The position numbers were made by a program, and so were the translations under genes. A stretch of 64,000 bases of DNA from contig NZ_JAGXJY010000027.1 in the NCBI RefSeq assembly GCF_019091085.1, positions 1 to 64,000 of the forward strand, given 5' to 3'. Of this stretch, positions 24,273 through 32,724 are shown one piece after another. Position 1 is the first letter of the stretch; each line of letters begins with the position of its first letter. The notes under the pieces are model-generated. The model saw only the letters and a list, made by a program, of their open reading frames with translations. It searched no databases and was not told the origin of the DNA. Source of the stretch: Mesorhizobium sp. GbtcB19 (GTDB lineage: Bacteria; Pseudomonadota; Alphaproteobacteria; Rhizobiales; Rhizobiaceae).

Positions 24273-25181
24273 TCACTTCTTGCTCTTGCCGACGGCCTTC
24301 AAGAGGTTCGCCTTCAGCGGGTTCTCAGGCGCGCCGCCGGCGGCTGCCTTCCTGGCGGGTTTTGCCGGCGCTTCCTCGGCCTTGCTCTTCGACTTGGCCG
24401 GGGGCTTCGCCTGCTGCGAGAGGCTCGCCTTCAGCGCGTCCATCAGGTTGATGACATTGCCGCGCTCGGGCGCGGCCGCGATAATCGGCTTGTGGCCCTT
24501 CAGCTTCTCGCGGATCATCGCCATCAGCGCCACTTCGTAGCGATCCTCGTAATTCTTCGGATCGAAGTGGGTTTCCTTCTGCTTGATCAGCGCCTCTGCC
24601 AGCTGCAGCATTTCCGCGTCGGGTTTGGCATCCGGGATGTTGCCGAAATATTCAGTCGTGCCGCGCACTTCGTTGGGGTTCCTCAACGTGCAGACGAACA
24701 TGCCGTTCTCGCGCGCGCCGATCGTCACCACGCGCTCGCGGCTAGACAGCACCAGACGGGCGATGGCGAGCTTGCCGGACTTGCGCATGGCTTCGCGCAG
24801 CACCGCGAAGGTTTCTTCCGCCATGGCGCCGTCGGGCGCCAGGTAGTAGGGCGCGTCCTGGTAGATGACATCGACCTCGCCCTCGTCGACGAAGGCCTCG
24901 ATGTTCATCGTGTGGTTGGATTCGATCCTCACCGCGTCGAGGTCGGCGTCATCGATGATGATGTACTGCTTGTCCTCATACTCGTAGCCGCGCACCAGGT
25001 CCGAGCGCTCGACCAGGCCAAGCTCGGGATCGACCGGCTTCATGTTGATGCGGTTGTGCGTCTTCTTGTGCAGCTGATTGAACGAAATGCGCTCGCTCGC
25101 GCTGGTGGCCGGATAGAGCCGGACCGGACAGCTGACGAGACTGAGCTTGAGGTAACCTTTCCAACTTGCCCTGGGCGCCAT
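24273..25181 (-). CDS. ku: Ku protein, non-homologous end joining
   Basis: 302 residues. Bacterial Ku homodimer that encircles broken DNA ends and recruits LigD. The opening MAPRASWKGYLKLSLVSCPVRLYPATS is diagnostic for bacterial Ku (cited as W-K-G-x-L-x-x-S-L-V-S-x-P-V). The core beta barrel runs to about 255, followed by a Lys/Ala/Pro-rich tail (KPPAKSKSKAEEAPAKP) of the kind that helps DNA binding and threading. AGGAG sits 6 bases before the ATG. ligD lies downstream on the same strand order but across a palindromic element, so a shared transcript is not certain. Confidence 0.95.
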   Translation of the reverse strand: MAPRASWKGYLKLSLVSCPVRLYPATSASERISFNQLHKKTHNRINMKPVDPELGLVERSDLVRGYEYEDKQYIIIDDADLDAVRIESNHTMNIEAFVDEGEVDVIYQDAPYYLAPDGAMAEETFAVLREAMRKSGKLAIARLVLSSRERVVTIGARENGMFVCTLRNPNEVRGTTEYFGNIPDAKPDAEMLQLAEALIKQKETHFDPKNYEDRYEVALMAMIREKLKGHKPIIAAAPERGNVINLMDALKASLSQQAKPPAKSKSKAEEAPAKPARKAAAGGAPENPLKANLLKAVGKSKK

Positions 25182-25562
25182 GATGAACTCCTACGCGGCC
25201 ATGCACTGACAGTTACTTGCAGCGCTCCCGTTCAAGGACGGTTGGCGCCGTGGAAATCCTACACCGACCCCTGATGGTACATGCAAATTGCTGACGAAGT
25301 GTTTTCCGGGGCGCGAGCGGAGGATAGTTCAAATTGTAAGAAGCGTCGATGGAGACGGTGGGGGAGACGCTGGCGGGACAGCACCCCCCTCTGTCCTGCC
25401 GGACATCTCCCCCGCAAGGGGGGAGATTGGCAGCTTGGGCGACAGCGCCTTTTTCTGCAACGTCGGTGATTGGCGAAAGCCGATGCGACATCTGATCTCC
25501 CCCCTTGCGGGGGAGATGTCCGGCAGGACAGAGGGGGGTGTGACGGAACGCTACGCTTCCAA
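25182..25562. other. 381-bp gene-free region between ligD and ku
   Basis: It holds the family B repeat at 25383-25539. The remaining 200 bp next to ku (25182-25382) must carry the ku promoter; no clear -35/-10 pair is visible by eye. No ORF is supported. Confidence 0.6.
25383..25539. repeat. Palindromic intergenic element, family B copy 3
   Basis: 157-bp inverted repeat (ACCCCCCTCTGTCCTGCCGG ... CCGGCAGGACAGAGGGGGGT) lying between ligD (which ends at 25563) and the ku 5' region. Its centre has the family GGTGATTGGCGAAAG motif. Confidence 0.88.
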
Positions 25563-28058
25563 TTACCTCTCCGCTATCACCGGCAGATCCCTTGCTGCCT
25601 CGTCGATCTCCGCCCAAGGATCACCCGACGTCTCCAACAGCCCCGGCAGCGAGGCGTAGTTCAGGTCCTCGGGCGCGTCGATCGTCTCCAGGTCCGCCCA
25701 GCTCACCGGCGTCGAGGCGGGCAGATTGGTGCGGGCGCGCAGCGAATAGGGCGCGGCAGAGGTATGACCTCTCGCGTTGCGATGGAAATCGATAAAGATG
25801 CGTTTCTTGCGGTTTTCCTTGCCCATCGTCGTGGTGAAGGTGTCGGGCGCGCTTGCGGCCAGCAAAGTTGAAATGGCGCTCGAGGCCTGGTGCAGCTTCT
25901 TCCAGTTCTGCTTGCGCGTCACCGGCACGGTGATGTGGATGCCCTTGCCGCCCGACGTCTTGGCGAAGGGCACCAGTCCCAGGCTTTCCAGCCCCGCCTT
26001 GATGTGGACGGCGGCCTCCACCACCTCGCGCCATGAAATCCCCTCGCCCGGGTCGAGGTCGAAGACGATCTGGTCGGGCTTGTCGAGTTTTGTCCGATGC
26101 GTGCCCCAGGTGTGGAATTCCACCACACCGAATTGCGCCAGCGCCAGATAGCCCTTGGCGTCCTCGACCGAGAGATAGGTTTTTGTCTCGCCCTCCGAAT
26201 TGATCGTTTCGAACACCGCCACCGAAGGCGGCATGCCGGTGAAGGCGTGGCGCTGGAAGAAGCAGTCCTGCGGCTTGCCTGTCGGGCAGCGCACCAGCGA
26301 CACCGGACGGCCGATAATGTGCGGCAGCATGAAATCGCCGACCAGCGCGTAGTAGACGGCGATGTCGAGCTTGGTCGGGCCGGTCTTGCCGAATAGCCGC
26401 CGCTCCGGATTGGTGACCCAGATGGTGGCGAGGTCGGATTCGGCGATCAGCCGCTTGCGCTTGACCGGCGCCGGCGTGGTCAGCCCGCCGACATCGCGCA
26501 GGCCGCGGAACACGCCGTGGCGGATCGCGTTGTCCGCGGTGCGGTTGGAATAGCGGACACGTGCCGACAGCAGCGGCTTCACCCAATGCATCTCGCGCAT
26601 GATCTCGCGCGGCACGCCCTCGGGCGGGCTGGCGCCGGCGGTCAGCCGCTCCAGCCTGGCGAGCAATTCCCGCGCCATATCGCTGTCGAAGCCCGTGCCG
26701 ACCTTGCCGCGATAATGCAGTTCGCCATTCTCGAACTCGGCCATGCCAAGCGCGGCCAGCCCTTCCGCGCGGTCGGAGACGGTGTAGCCGGCGATGACGA
26801 AATCGTCCGTCTTCTGCGCCTTCACCTTGGTCCAGCTCTTGGTGCGGCCGCTGATATAGATCGCGTCGGCGCGCTTGGAGACGACGCCTTCCAGACCAAG
26901 CTCCGATGCCTGATCGTAAAGCCCCTGCCCGTCGCCCTCGACATGGTCGCTGTACTGGATGGCGGCGTTGGCGGCCTGGCCGGCGAGCAGTTCGGCAAGC
27001 AGCGCCTTGCGCTTCTGCAGCGGCGTCTTGCGCAGGTCCCAGCCGTCGAGGTGGAGAAGGTCGAAGGCGTAGAAATGCAATTTCGAGCCGGCGCCCTCGG
27101 CCAGCGCGTCCTGCAGCAGCGCGAAACGCGAGATGCCCTTATCGTCGAGCACCATGATCTCGCCGTCGATGATCGCCTGGGCGATCGGCAGACGCGAAAA
27201 GGCTTGCGGAAGATCGCCATAGCGCTTCGTCCAATCGATGCCGCCGCGGGTGATCAGCCGCACCTCGCCATCCACCACATGCGCCATGGTGCGGTAGCCG
27301 TCGAATTTTATCTCGTGCAGCCAGAGCTCGCCGGTGCGCTCGGCGGGATCATCGCTGCCCGGCGGCTTCGGCACCTGGGTGGCGAGCTGCGGCTCGATGC
27401 GGCTCGGCGGGTCGCCCTTGACGGCGCCGGGCAGCGCGCCGGGTTTCAAGGAGCCGGCCTTCGGCGGCAGGCGCTCACGCTTCTTCGGCGGCGCCACCAG
27501 TTCCTCGATACGGCGGCCGGATTTCACGCTTTCCGGGCGGGCCTCCAGGATGTCGAGCCTGGTGTCGGAGGCGAGATCGCGCTCCTTGAACAAGAGCCAG
27601 TTCTTCTTGTTCTCGTCCTCGCCGGGTTTCGGCTTGAGACGCGTCAGCATCCAGCCGCCATTCAGCTTCTGCCCGGCCAGCCGGAACTTGAAGGCGCCGG
27701 TCCTGAGGCTCTTTTCGACATCCTCCATCGGTGCCCAGGTGCCGGTGTCCCAGACGATCATCGGCCCGCCGCCATATTCGCCCTCGGGGATGACGCCCTC
27801 GAAGTCGATATATTCGACCGGGTGGTCCTCGGTCTCGACCGCGAGGCGCTTGTCGGCCGGGTTGAGCGAGGGGCCGCGCGGGACGGCCCAGCTCTTCAGC
27901 ACGCCGCCGATTTCGAGGCGCAGGTCGTAATGGTCGGCGGTGGCGTGGTGCTTGTGGACGACGAAGCGGTTGCCGCCCTCGCCGGCGGCGCCGCCTGCAG
28001 GTTCAGGGGTGCGGGAGAATTCGCGCTTGGCACGGTAGGAGGTGAGCTTGGCGGACAT
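25563..28058 (-). CDS. ligD: Multifunctional ATP-dependent DNA ligase D (phosphoesterase-ligase-polymerase)
   Basis: 831 residues, full length. Domain order: 3'-phosphoesterase (about 30-160, with HKHHATADHYDLRLE and PEGEYGGG), ATP-dependent ligase (about 225-510, adenylated lysine K251 in HEIKFDGYR, plus EGVVSKRAD and the oligonucleotide-binding part) and primase-polymerase (about 560-815, with FDLDPGEGISW catalytic aspartates and HITVPV). It processes, fills and seals double-strand breaks held by Ku. No strong ribosome site precedes the ATG; the next gene downstream is ku's transcription unit across a repeat. Confidence 0.95.
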   Translation of the reverse strand: MSAKLTSYRAKREFSRTPEPAGGAAGEGGNRFVVHKHHATADHYDLRLEIGGVLKSWAVPRGPSLNPADKRLAVETEDHPVEYIDFEGVIPEGEYGGGPMIVWDTGTWAPMEDVEKSLRTGAFKFRLAGQKLNGGWMLTRLKPKPGEDENKKNWLLFKERDLASDTRLDILEARPESVKSGRRIEELVAPPKKRERLPPKAGSLKPGALPGAVKGDPPSRIEPQLATQVPKPPGSDDPAERTGELWLHEIKFDGYRTMAHVVDGEVRLITRGGIDWTKRYGDLPQAFSRLPIAQAIIDGEIMVLDDKGISRFALLQDALAEGAGSKLHFYAFDLLHLDGWDLRKTPLQKRKALLAELLAGQAANAAIQYSDHVEGDGQGLYDQASELGLEGVVSKRADAIYISGRTKSWTKVKAQKTDDFVIAGYTVSDRAEGLAALGMAEFENGELHYRGKVGTGFDSDMARELLARLERLTAGASPPEGVPREIMREMHWVKPLLSARVRYSNRTADNAIRHGVFRGLRDVGGLTTPAPVKRKRLIAESDLATIWVTNPERRLFGKTGPTKLDIAVYYALVGDFMLPHIIGRPVSLVRCPTGKPQDCFFQRHAFTGMPPSVAVFETINSEGETKTYLSVEDAKGYLALAQFGVVEFHTWGTHRTKLDKPDQIVFDLDPGEGISWREVVEAAVHIKAGLESLGLVPFAKTSGGKGIHITVPVTRKQNWKKLHQASSAISTLLAASAPDTFTTTMGKENRKKRIFIDFHRNARGHTSAAPYSLRARTNLPASTPVSWADLETIDAPEDLNYASLPGLLETSGDPWAEIDEAARDLPVIAER

Positions 28059-28110
28059 GGCTAGGCGGAAGTGGTATCAAGCGAAGGCTTCCAGCGTCGC
28101 GTTCCTTCAC

Positions 28111-28266
28111 ACCCCCCTCTGGCCTGCCGGCCATCTCCCCCGCAAGGGGGGAGATCAGATGTCGCCGCCGGTTTCGCCAATCGCAAATGCTGCAGGAGAA
28201 GCGCCGGCAGCGAAGCTGCTAATCTCCACCCTTGCGGGGGAGATGGCCGGCAGGCCAGAGGGGGGT
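28111..28266. repeat. Palindromic intergenic element, family B copy 4
   Basis: 156-bp inverted repeat (ACCCCCCTCTGGCCTGCCGG ... CCGGCAGGCCAGAGGGGGGT) upstream of ligD, with TTTCGCCAATCGCAAATGCTG in the centre. It occupies most of the ligD upstream region and could affect its transcription. Confidence 0.88.
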
Positions 28267-28322
28267 GCTGTCCCGCCAGCATTTCGGATTTTCCTACATC
28301 GCGGCGGAGCAAGGGACCAGGA

Positions 28323-28547
28323 TCAATCGTCGGCAGCCGGCGTCAGCTCAAGCTCCGCCGGCGTCAACCCCTGCCGGAGCTGGCTCAGCCGGAACTCGTC
28401 GACCCAATAGGCCTCGCCGTCGACCAGCACGCGGGCGCTGTAGGAGCCGCCGGAAAAACGCTGCGCGGTGACGTAGACCTTGTGGCGCTCGAGCGCGGTC
28501 TTCACCGCGGCGCGGCGGGACTTTTCTCTGGCAACGGGACTGGCCAT
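28323..28547 (-). CDS. Small conserved-looking hypothetical protein
   Basis: 74 residues from ATG 28547, beginning MASPVAREKSRRAAVKTALERH and continuing as an alternating beta pattern (KVYVTAQRFSGGSYSARVLVDGEAYWVDEF). Third codon positions are GC-rich as in its neighbours, which supports real coding. No family recognised, no signal or membrane segment. It lies on the same strand upstream of ligD but is separated from it by a palindromic repeat. Confidence 0.5.
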   Translation of the reverse strand: MASPVAREKSRRAAVKTALERHKVYVTAQRFSGGSYSARVLVDGEAYWVDEFRLSQLRQGLTPAELELTPAADD

Positions 28548-28640
28548 GGCCTCACTCAAACACGCCGCTCGAATGGCGGCCGCCCATAAGCATGGCGGAG
28601 AGCGCAATATGAGTCAATTTGCCGGGCCAGCTTTGCCCAT

Positions 28641-29870
28641 TCACCGCCCTGCCCGCAGCCGCCGCCAGCGCTGCATCGTTTCCTGCGCGAGCTTGAACAG
28701 GCGCGGGTTGTCGCGCACGAAGGCGACGCCCCGGCCGCGGTATTTGATGGCCTCGCTCGCCGCCATGCCCTTCAGCGTGATGCCGTAGCAGAGTTCGGAC
28801 AGAACCGCCTTCACCGCGCCCATATGTTGCTTGTAGCTCTGGTCGCCGACCGACAGGTCGAAATAGTCGAAGCCGGCGCCCCGCCCCCATCTGATCAGCT
28901 CGCCCATCACGCAAAGCCCGGGCGAGACGTTGGGCACCGCGCCCTGGTCGATCGCGATCAAAAGCGCATGCAAGGTGCCGAGATGGGCGGCCAGATACTG
29001 GACCGCGACCATGACGTCGCCGGCGCGCAGGCCGAAGATCCGCACCGAACCGTCCGTCAGGCCGCGATGCGCGGCTTCGCGGTAGAAATCGACCACCGCC
29101 GGCTGCGCCATGAGATCGAACCGGCCGAGCTCGCGAAAACGGCTGAGCCGCAGTTCGACCAGCTTGCCGAAGATGGAGTCGACGAGGGCCGGCGTGTCGG
29201 CTTCCACCAGGGCCAGGCCGCCATTGCGGTCGAGCCGGCGCAGATCCTTGTTGAGCGCCTTGACGAAGGACGGGCGGCAGATGCGCTTGACGACGCTCTC
29301 GGCGTCGCCGTCCATGGCGATGCCGTAGTGGGAGTGGATGGAGTCGCGCGCCTGCGAAAGCAGCGCCAGGGGATTGGCGACGCCGCTAACCTCTTTCGGG
29401 ATACCGGCGATGTGGATGCGGTCAGCCGGCGGCAGCACGGAAAGCGCCGCCGCCCAGGCGGCCTCGGCGGATTGCCTGGTCCAGGGGGTCGCGTCGGCAA
29501 GCAGGGGCGCTGCATAGTCGCAGACCCCGCGGCTCAGCCACTCGATCACCCAATGGTGGAACGCGCGGCGCCGCATCAGCGGCACAAGCATCACCGGTTC
29601 GCCCGTCGCGGCGTCGCGCAGCTCGACGATGGCAAGCTCGGCCTTCTGCGGCAAAAGCCGTTCGACGATGCCTTCGGCCCAGGCGAAATGCTGGTGGCCG
29701 GTGCACACGCCCCTCGTCTCGAAACGCAGCCAGAGCGGCCTCACCGCTTCGAGGCTGGTGTGCAGCCGCGCCACGTAAGTGCCGCTGGCCGCGCCTGCGG
29801 CGTGCGGTGCCGCCGCCTCCTCGGCCAGGCCGGTCGTCATCGCGGCCATCGGCATTGCCTGGCTTGCCAC
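28641..29870 (-). CDS. GNAT-fold acyltransferase of the CelD/BcsL type, EPS locus
   Basis: 409 residues from GTG 29870, which has AGGAG six bases upstream. It matches the FemAB/GNAT-like family (Acetyltransferase_6) usually named cellulose biosynthesis protein CelD: an N-terminal half without motif, then FFREL-like strands and the GDQSYKQHMGA block near residue 345 that is characteristic of this group. It probably transfers an acyl group onto a polysaccharide or its lipid-linked precursor, at the cytoplasmic face. Third gene of the minus-strand EPS operon, 9 bases after the flippase gene. Confidence 0.82.
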   Translation of the reverse strand: MASQAMPMAAMTTGLAEEAAAPHAAGAASGTYVARLHTSLEAVRPLWLRFETRGVCTGHQHFAWAEGIVERLLPQKAELAIVELRDAATGEPVMLVPLMRRRAFHHWVIEWLSRGVCDYAAPLLADATPWTRQSAEAAWAAALSVLPPADRIHIAGIPKEVSGVANPLALLSQARDSIHSHYGIAMDGDAESVVKRICRPSFVKALNKDLRRLDRNGGLALVEADTPALVDSIFGKLVELRLSRFRELGRFDLMAQPAVVDFYREAAHRGLTDGSVRIFGLRAGDVMVAVQYLAAHLGTLHALLIAIDQGAVPNVSPGLCVMGELIRWGRGAGFDYFDLSVGDQSYKQHMGAVKAVLSELCYGITLKGMAASEAIKYRGRGVAFVRDNPRLFKLAQETMQRWRRLRAGR

Positions 29871-29879
29871 ATCATTCTC

Positions 29880-31187
29880 CTATCGTCTCTGCACGGCCAG
29901 CGTGGCCGCGCGGCGCCAGGCGCCGATCACCGTGGGGCGCTGTTCGTTCGGATGCTTGAGGTTCCACATGCGGTTGGCCGCGAAATACCATGAGGCCACC
30001 AGCACGAAAGTCTCGGAAACCGCCGCGCCCGCCAGTGACCATGTCGATGGCGCAATGGCCAGCAGGAGCCCGATCGTCGCCAGCCCGACAGCCGCGCCGG
30101 CCAGGGTGATGAAGGCGACGATGCGGAAATCGCCGACGATCTCGAGGACCACGCGCGGCATGACATAGGCCATGATCGGCACGAAATTGGCGATGGCGAA
30201 AATCCCGATCAGCCCGACCGAGGCATGCTGCAGGGCCTGGGATTTGATCATCGGCAGGATGAACAGGACGCCGCAGCCATAGGCCAGGCTGCCGACGCCC
30301 ATGACGATCGCCCAGACCTTGGCCTGCGTCCACACGCGGTCGAATTCGTTGTTGCGCACCAGCCTTGCGAGTTCCGGCTGCGTCATGTTGGAAAAGGCGA
30401 GGCTGGAGATGCGCAGCGGCGCAAACAGCACCAGCACCGCCGCCAGCGGCGCGTAGGCTGCCGGGCCGGCGATGCCGGCGACCAGCAGCGCCAGGCTTTG
30501 TCCCTGGATGTTGGTGGTGGTGGCGCTGAACCCCGACCAGGAGAGCTGCGGCCAGAGTTTTGCATAGCGCCGCCAGGTCGGAGCGCGGAAGGAAATGCGC
30601 AGTTTGCGGCGCGCCAGCCTGACCAGCACGGCGATGCCGACTATGTTGGCCGCGGTGAGCGCATAGAAGGTGGCCTGAAGCGCGTCGGCGAAGAACCAGA
30701 TCGCCGCCCATGCTAGCACTATGCCCGCGATCGTGAACACGGCGTCGCTGATGGAGACGACGAGCTGCATGCGGCGCGCGAAGAAGGCCGTGCGCATATG
30801 GCTGCGCAGCGACCAGGCGCAGACGAAGCAGGCGGCGCCGATGCCGCTCGGGTCGCCCAGCAGACGCATCAAAAGCCCTGTGCCAAGCCCCATCAGCAGT
30901 GCCACCACAAGGGCCGCCGATCCGAAGGTCACGTCATAAGCGTCGACACCGGCCTTGTTGGTGCTCTTGTTCATCCATACGGTGGCCGGAACGGCGGTGA
31001 GCGAGCGGATATAGGACAGGCCGACGCCGCCCATCACCATGGCCAGCGCGAAGAGGCCATAGCCCTCCGCCGACAAAAGATGCAGCAGCGCGATGTTGAG
31101 GGCGAAATGGAAGCCGCTCTGCATCGCCTCGCCTCCGATCATCAGCATGAGGCGCCGCACCAGATGAGCCGGAAACGCGAAATTCAC
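29880..31187 (-). CDS. Polysaccharide flippase (Wzx-like, MOP superfamily)
   Basis: 435 residues with about twelve to fourteen hydrophobic segments and no soluble domain. The N-terminus MNFAFPAHLVRRLMLMIGGEAM and the paired helices fit oligosaccharide flippases that move lipid-linked repeat units across the inner membrane. Start codon GTG at 31187 overlaps the upstream glycosyltransferase stop as GTGA, so the two are translationally coupled. It acts between the glycosyltransferases and the VpsF-like polymerase encoded at 45344. Confidence 0.82.
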   Translation of the reverse strand: MNFAFPAHLVRRLMLMIGGEAMQSGFHFALNIALLHLLSAEGYGLFALAMVMGGVGLSYIRSLTAVPATVWMNKSTNKAGVDAYDVTFGSAALVVALLMGLGTGLLMRLLGDPSGIGAACFVCAWSLRSHMRTAFFARRMQLVVSISDAVFTIAGIVLAWAAIWFFADALQATFYALTAANIVGIAVLVRLARRKLRISFRAPTWRRYAKLWPQLSWSGFSATTTNIQGQSLALLVAGIAGPAAYAPLAAVLVLFAPLRISSLAFSNMTQPELARLVRNNEFDRVWTQAKVWAIVMGVGSLAYGCGVLFILPMIKSQALQHASVGLIGIFAIANFVPIMAYVMPRVVLEIVGDFRIVAFITLAGAAVGLATIGLLLAIAPSTWSLAGAAVSETFVLVASWYFAANRMWNLKHPNEQRPTVIGAWRRAATLAVQRR

Positions 31188-32368
31188 GGGCTGGTCTCCG
31201 CCTCGCGGGCGACATGCGCCCGCCCCTGCCGCGCCGTTGCCGCCCTCAGCTTGTCGGCCACGATCGCGACGATCGCGGCGGCGGCGATATGTTCGCTGAA
31301 CACTGCCTCGTAGCGCGCCCGGCCGGCGGCGGCAAAGCCGCGCCAGAGTTCCGGCCGCATGATGATCTCTGTCAGCTTGCCGGCAAGGGCGGCGGCATTG
31401 CCCGGCGGTACGTGCCAGCCGGTCTCGCCGTCGGCCACCACTTCCACCAGTCCGCCGATCGACGACACCAGCGGCGGCCGGCCCCAGCCCATCGCCTCGA
31501 TGGCGACGCGGCCGAGCGATTCCGGCCGGCGCGACGGCACCGCCACAATGTCAGCCCAGCGGTAATGGTCGGTCGGGTCGGAGACGAAAGGCAGCACCTC
31601 GACATACCCGGTCAGTCCCATGCGGGCGACCAGTTCGGCCAATGCCTGCTCGCGTTCGATGCTTTCGAAGGCGCCGCCGACCAGGCGGACTTCAACGCGA
31701 TCGCGTAATTCGGTAGGGAGCGAAGCGACCGCTTCGAGCAGCACCTCCTGCCCCTTGATGCGGTTGACGCGGCCAAGCAGCAGGACCCTGAGCGGTCGGC
31801 TGCCGTCATAGGTCACCGGCAGGGCGGCCACCGGCCCGGCAACGCCGTTGTAGACGACATGCGTGCGCCGGCCCCTGGCATCGACGGCCGGCGGGTCGCC
31901 GAAGGTGGCGCGCGTGGCGCGCGAGTTGAAGATCAGGTCAGCACGGCTCCAGCGCATCAGGGCGACGAGCACCTTGCGCAGGATGCCTTCGGGAATCTCG
32001 TGGATGTGCAGCAGCGCCTTGCGCGGCAAAAGCCGCGCCGCCAGCGCATAGTCGGCGATGATGGAGGTGTTGATATAGGTCAGGTCGTTACCCTGCATGC
32101 GCCGCCAGGCGCGCCAGAGCGCCGCCGGCAGCCGCGCCATCTCGACGGTGGCGAGCTTGAGCATCGCCTGGCGCCTGAGCACCCAGAGCGGCTCGAAGAC
32201 GATGCGGCTGGCATGCGGCTTGAGGATGTCGACGATCGGCCCGTCGCGCGGCAGAACGACCTCGATCTCGGCGGCCGGAAACGCGGCGCGCAGCGCGGCT
32301 ACGCTCTCCGCGAAGCTGCGGTCAGAGCCATAGAGCTCGTAGCCCTGATGAACGCAGGCGATGCGCAT
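31184..32368 (-). CDS. Glycosyltransferase family 4, EPS locus
   Basis: 394 residues from ATG 32368 (purine-rich GGTGGAAAG upstream; a start at 32389 would add seven residues). GT-B fold: N-terminal VHQGYELYGSDRSFAES (acceptor side), and a C-terminal donor domain with LLLGRVNRIKGQEVLLEA, DIVAVPSRRPESLGRVAIEAMGWG (the E-x7-E region, quoted as PSRRPESLG...EAM) and GLVEVVADGETGW. It adds a sugar from a nucleotide donor to the growing lipid-linked unit at the cytoplasmic face. First gene of the minus-strand EPS operon. Confidence 0.9.
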   Translation of the reverse strand: MRIACVHQGYELYGSDRSFAESVAALRAAFPAAEIEVVLPRDGPIVDILKPHASRIVFEPLWVLRRQAMLKLATVEMARLPAALWRAWRRMQGNDLTYINTSIIADYALAARLLPRKALLHIHEIPEGILRKVLVALMRWSRADLIFNSRATRATFGDPPAVDARGRRTHVVYNGVAGPVAALPVTYDGSRPLRVLLLGRVNRIKGQEVLLEAVASLPTELRDRVEVRLVGGAFESIEREQALAELVARMGLTGYVEVLPFVSDPTDHYRWADIVAVPSRRPESLGRVAIEAMGWGRPPLVSSIGGLVEVVADGETGWHVPPGNAAALAGKLTEIIMRPELWRGFAAAGRARYEAVFSEHIAAAAIVAIVADKLRAATARQGRAHVAREAETSP

Positions 32369-32724
32369 TGCTATCTTTCCACCTTGCACCCCTGGTCCGC
32401 TCCGTGCGCCGGACCCTCAAGCGCGGAAGAAACTTCATGCCAAATCCGCACGCCGCTCTACCCAGCGGTGGCCACTGCAAGCCCGGGAGCAAGGATCATG
32501 CCGGGTCTGATTTGCCCGGCCGCGACCCACGAAACCCGGCCGTGCCCCGTATCGATACAGATACGTCTCGAAAGTTGACCGATAATGAAGCAAAGCACGC
32601 GTTCTGAAGAGAAATTTTACACCTTCATGCGAGTATTCGCCCTGGGGGTACCCTGGCACAGATGTTGCTGGGCGTGTCATTGACGTAACAACAACCATGA
32701 CCGGACCCCGGGGAATCCTTTATT
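32369..32724. other. 356-bp divergent intergenic region of the EPS locus
   Basis: It separates two divergent glycosyltransferase operons. It contains a near-perfect sigma-54 site for the plus strand (32654-32669), a palindrome GGGTACCC just before it, and a weaker sigma-54-like match on the minus strand (32488-32503, CGGCAT-N5-TTGCT when read on that strand). No ORF is supported. Confidence 0.6.
32654..32669 (+). promoter_or_regulatory. Sigma-54 (-24/-12) promoter of the GT4/GH5 operon
   Basis: TGGCAC-AGATG-TTGCT, with the invariant GG and GC exactly 10 bases apart. It differs from the consensus TGGCACG-N4-TTGCW only at the seventh base. It lies 56 bp before the TTG start of the downstream glycosyltransferase gene. 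RpoN promoters need an enhancer-binding activator; no such gene is in the window. Confidence 0.75.
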
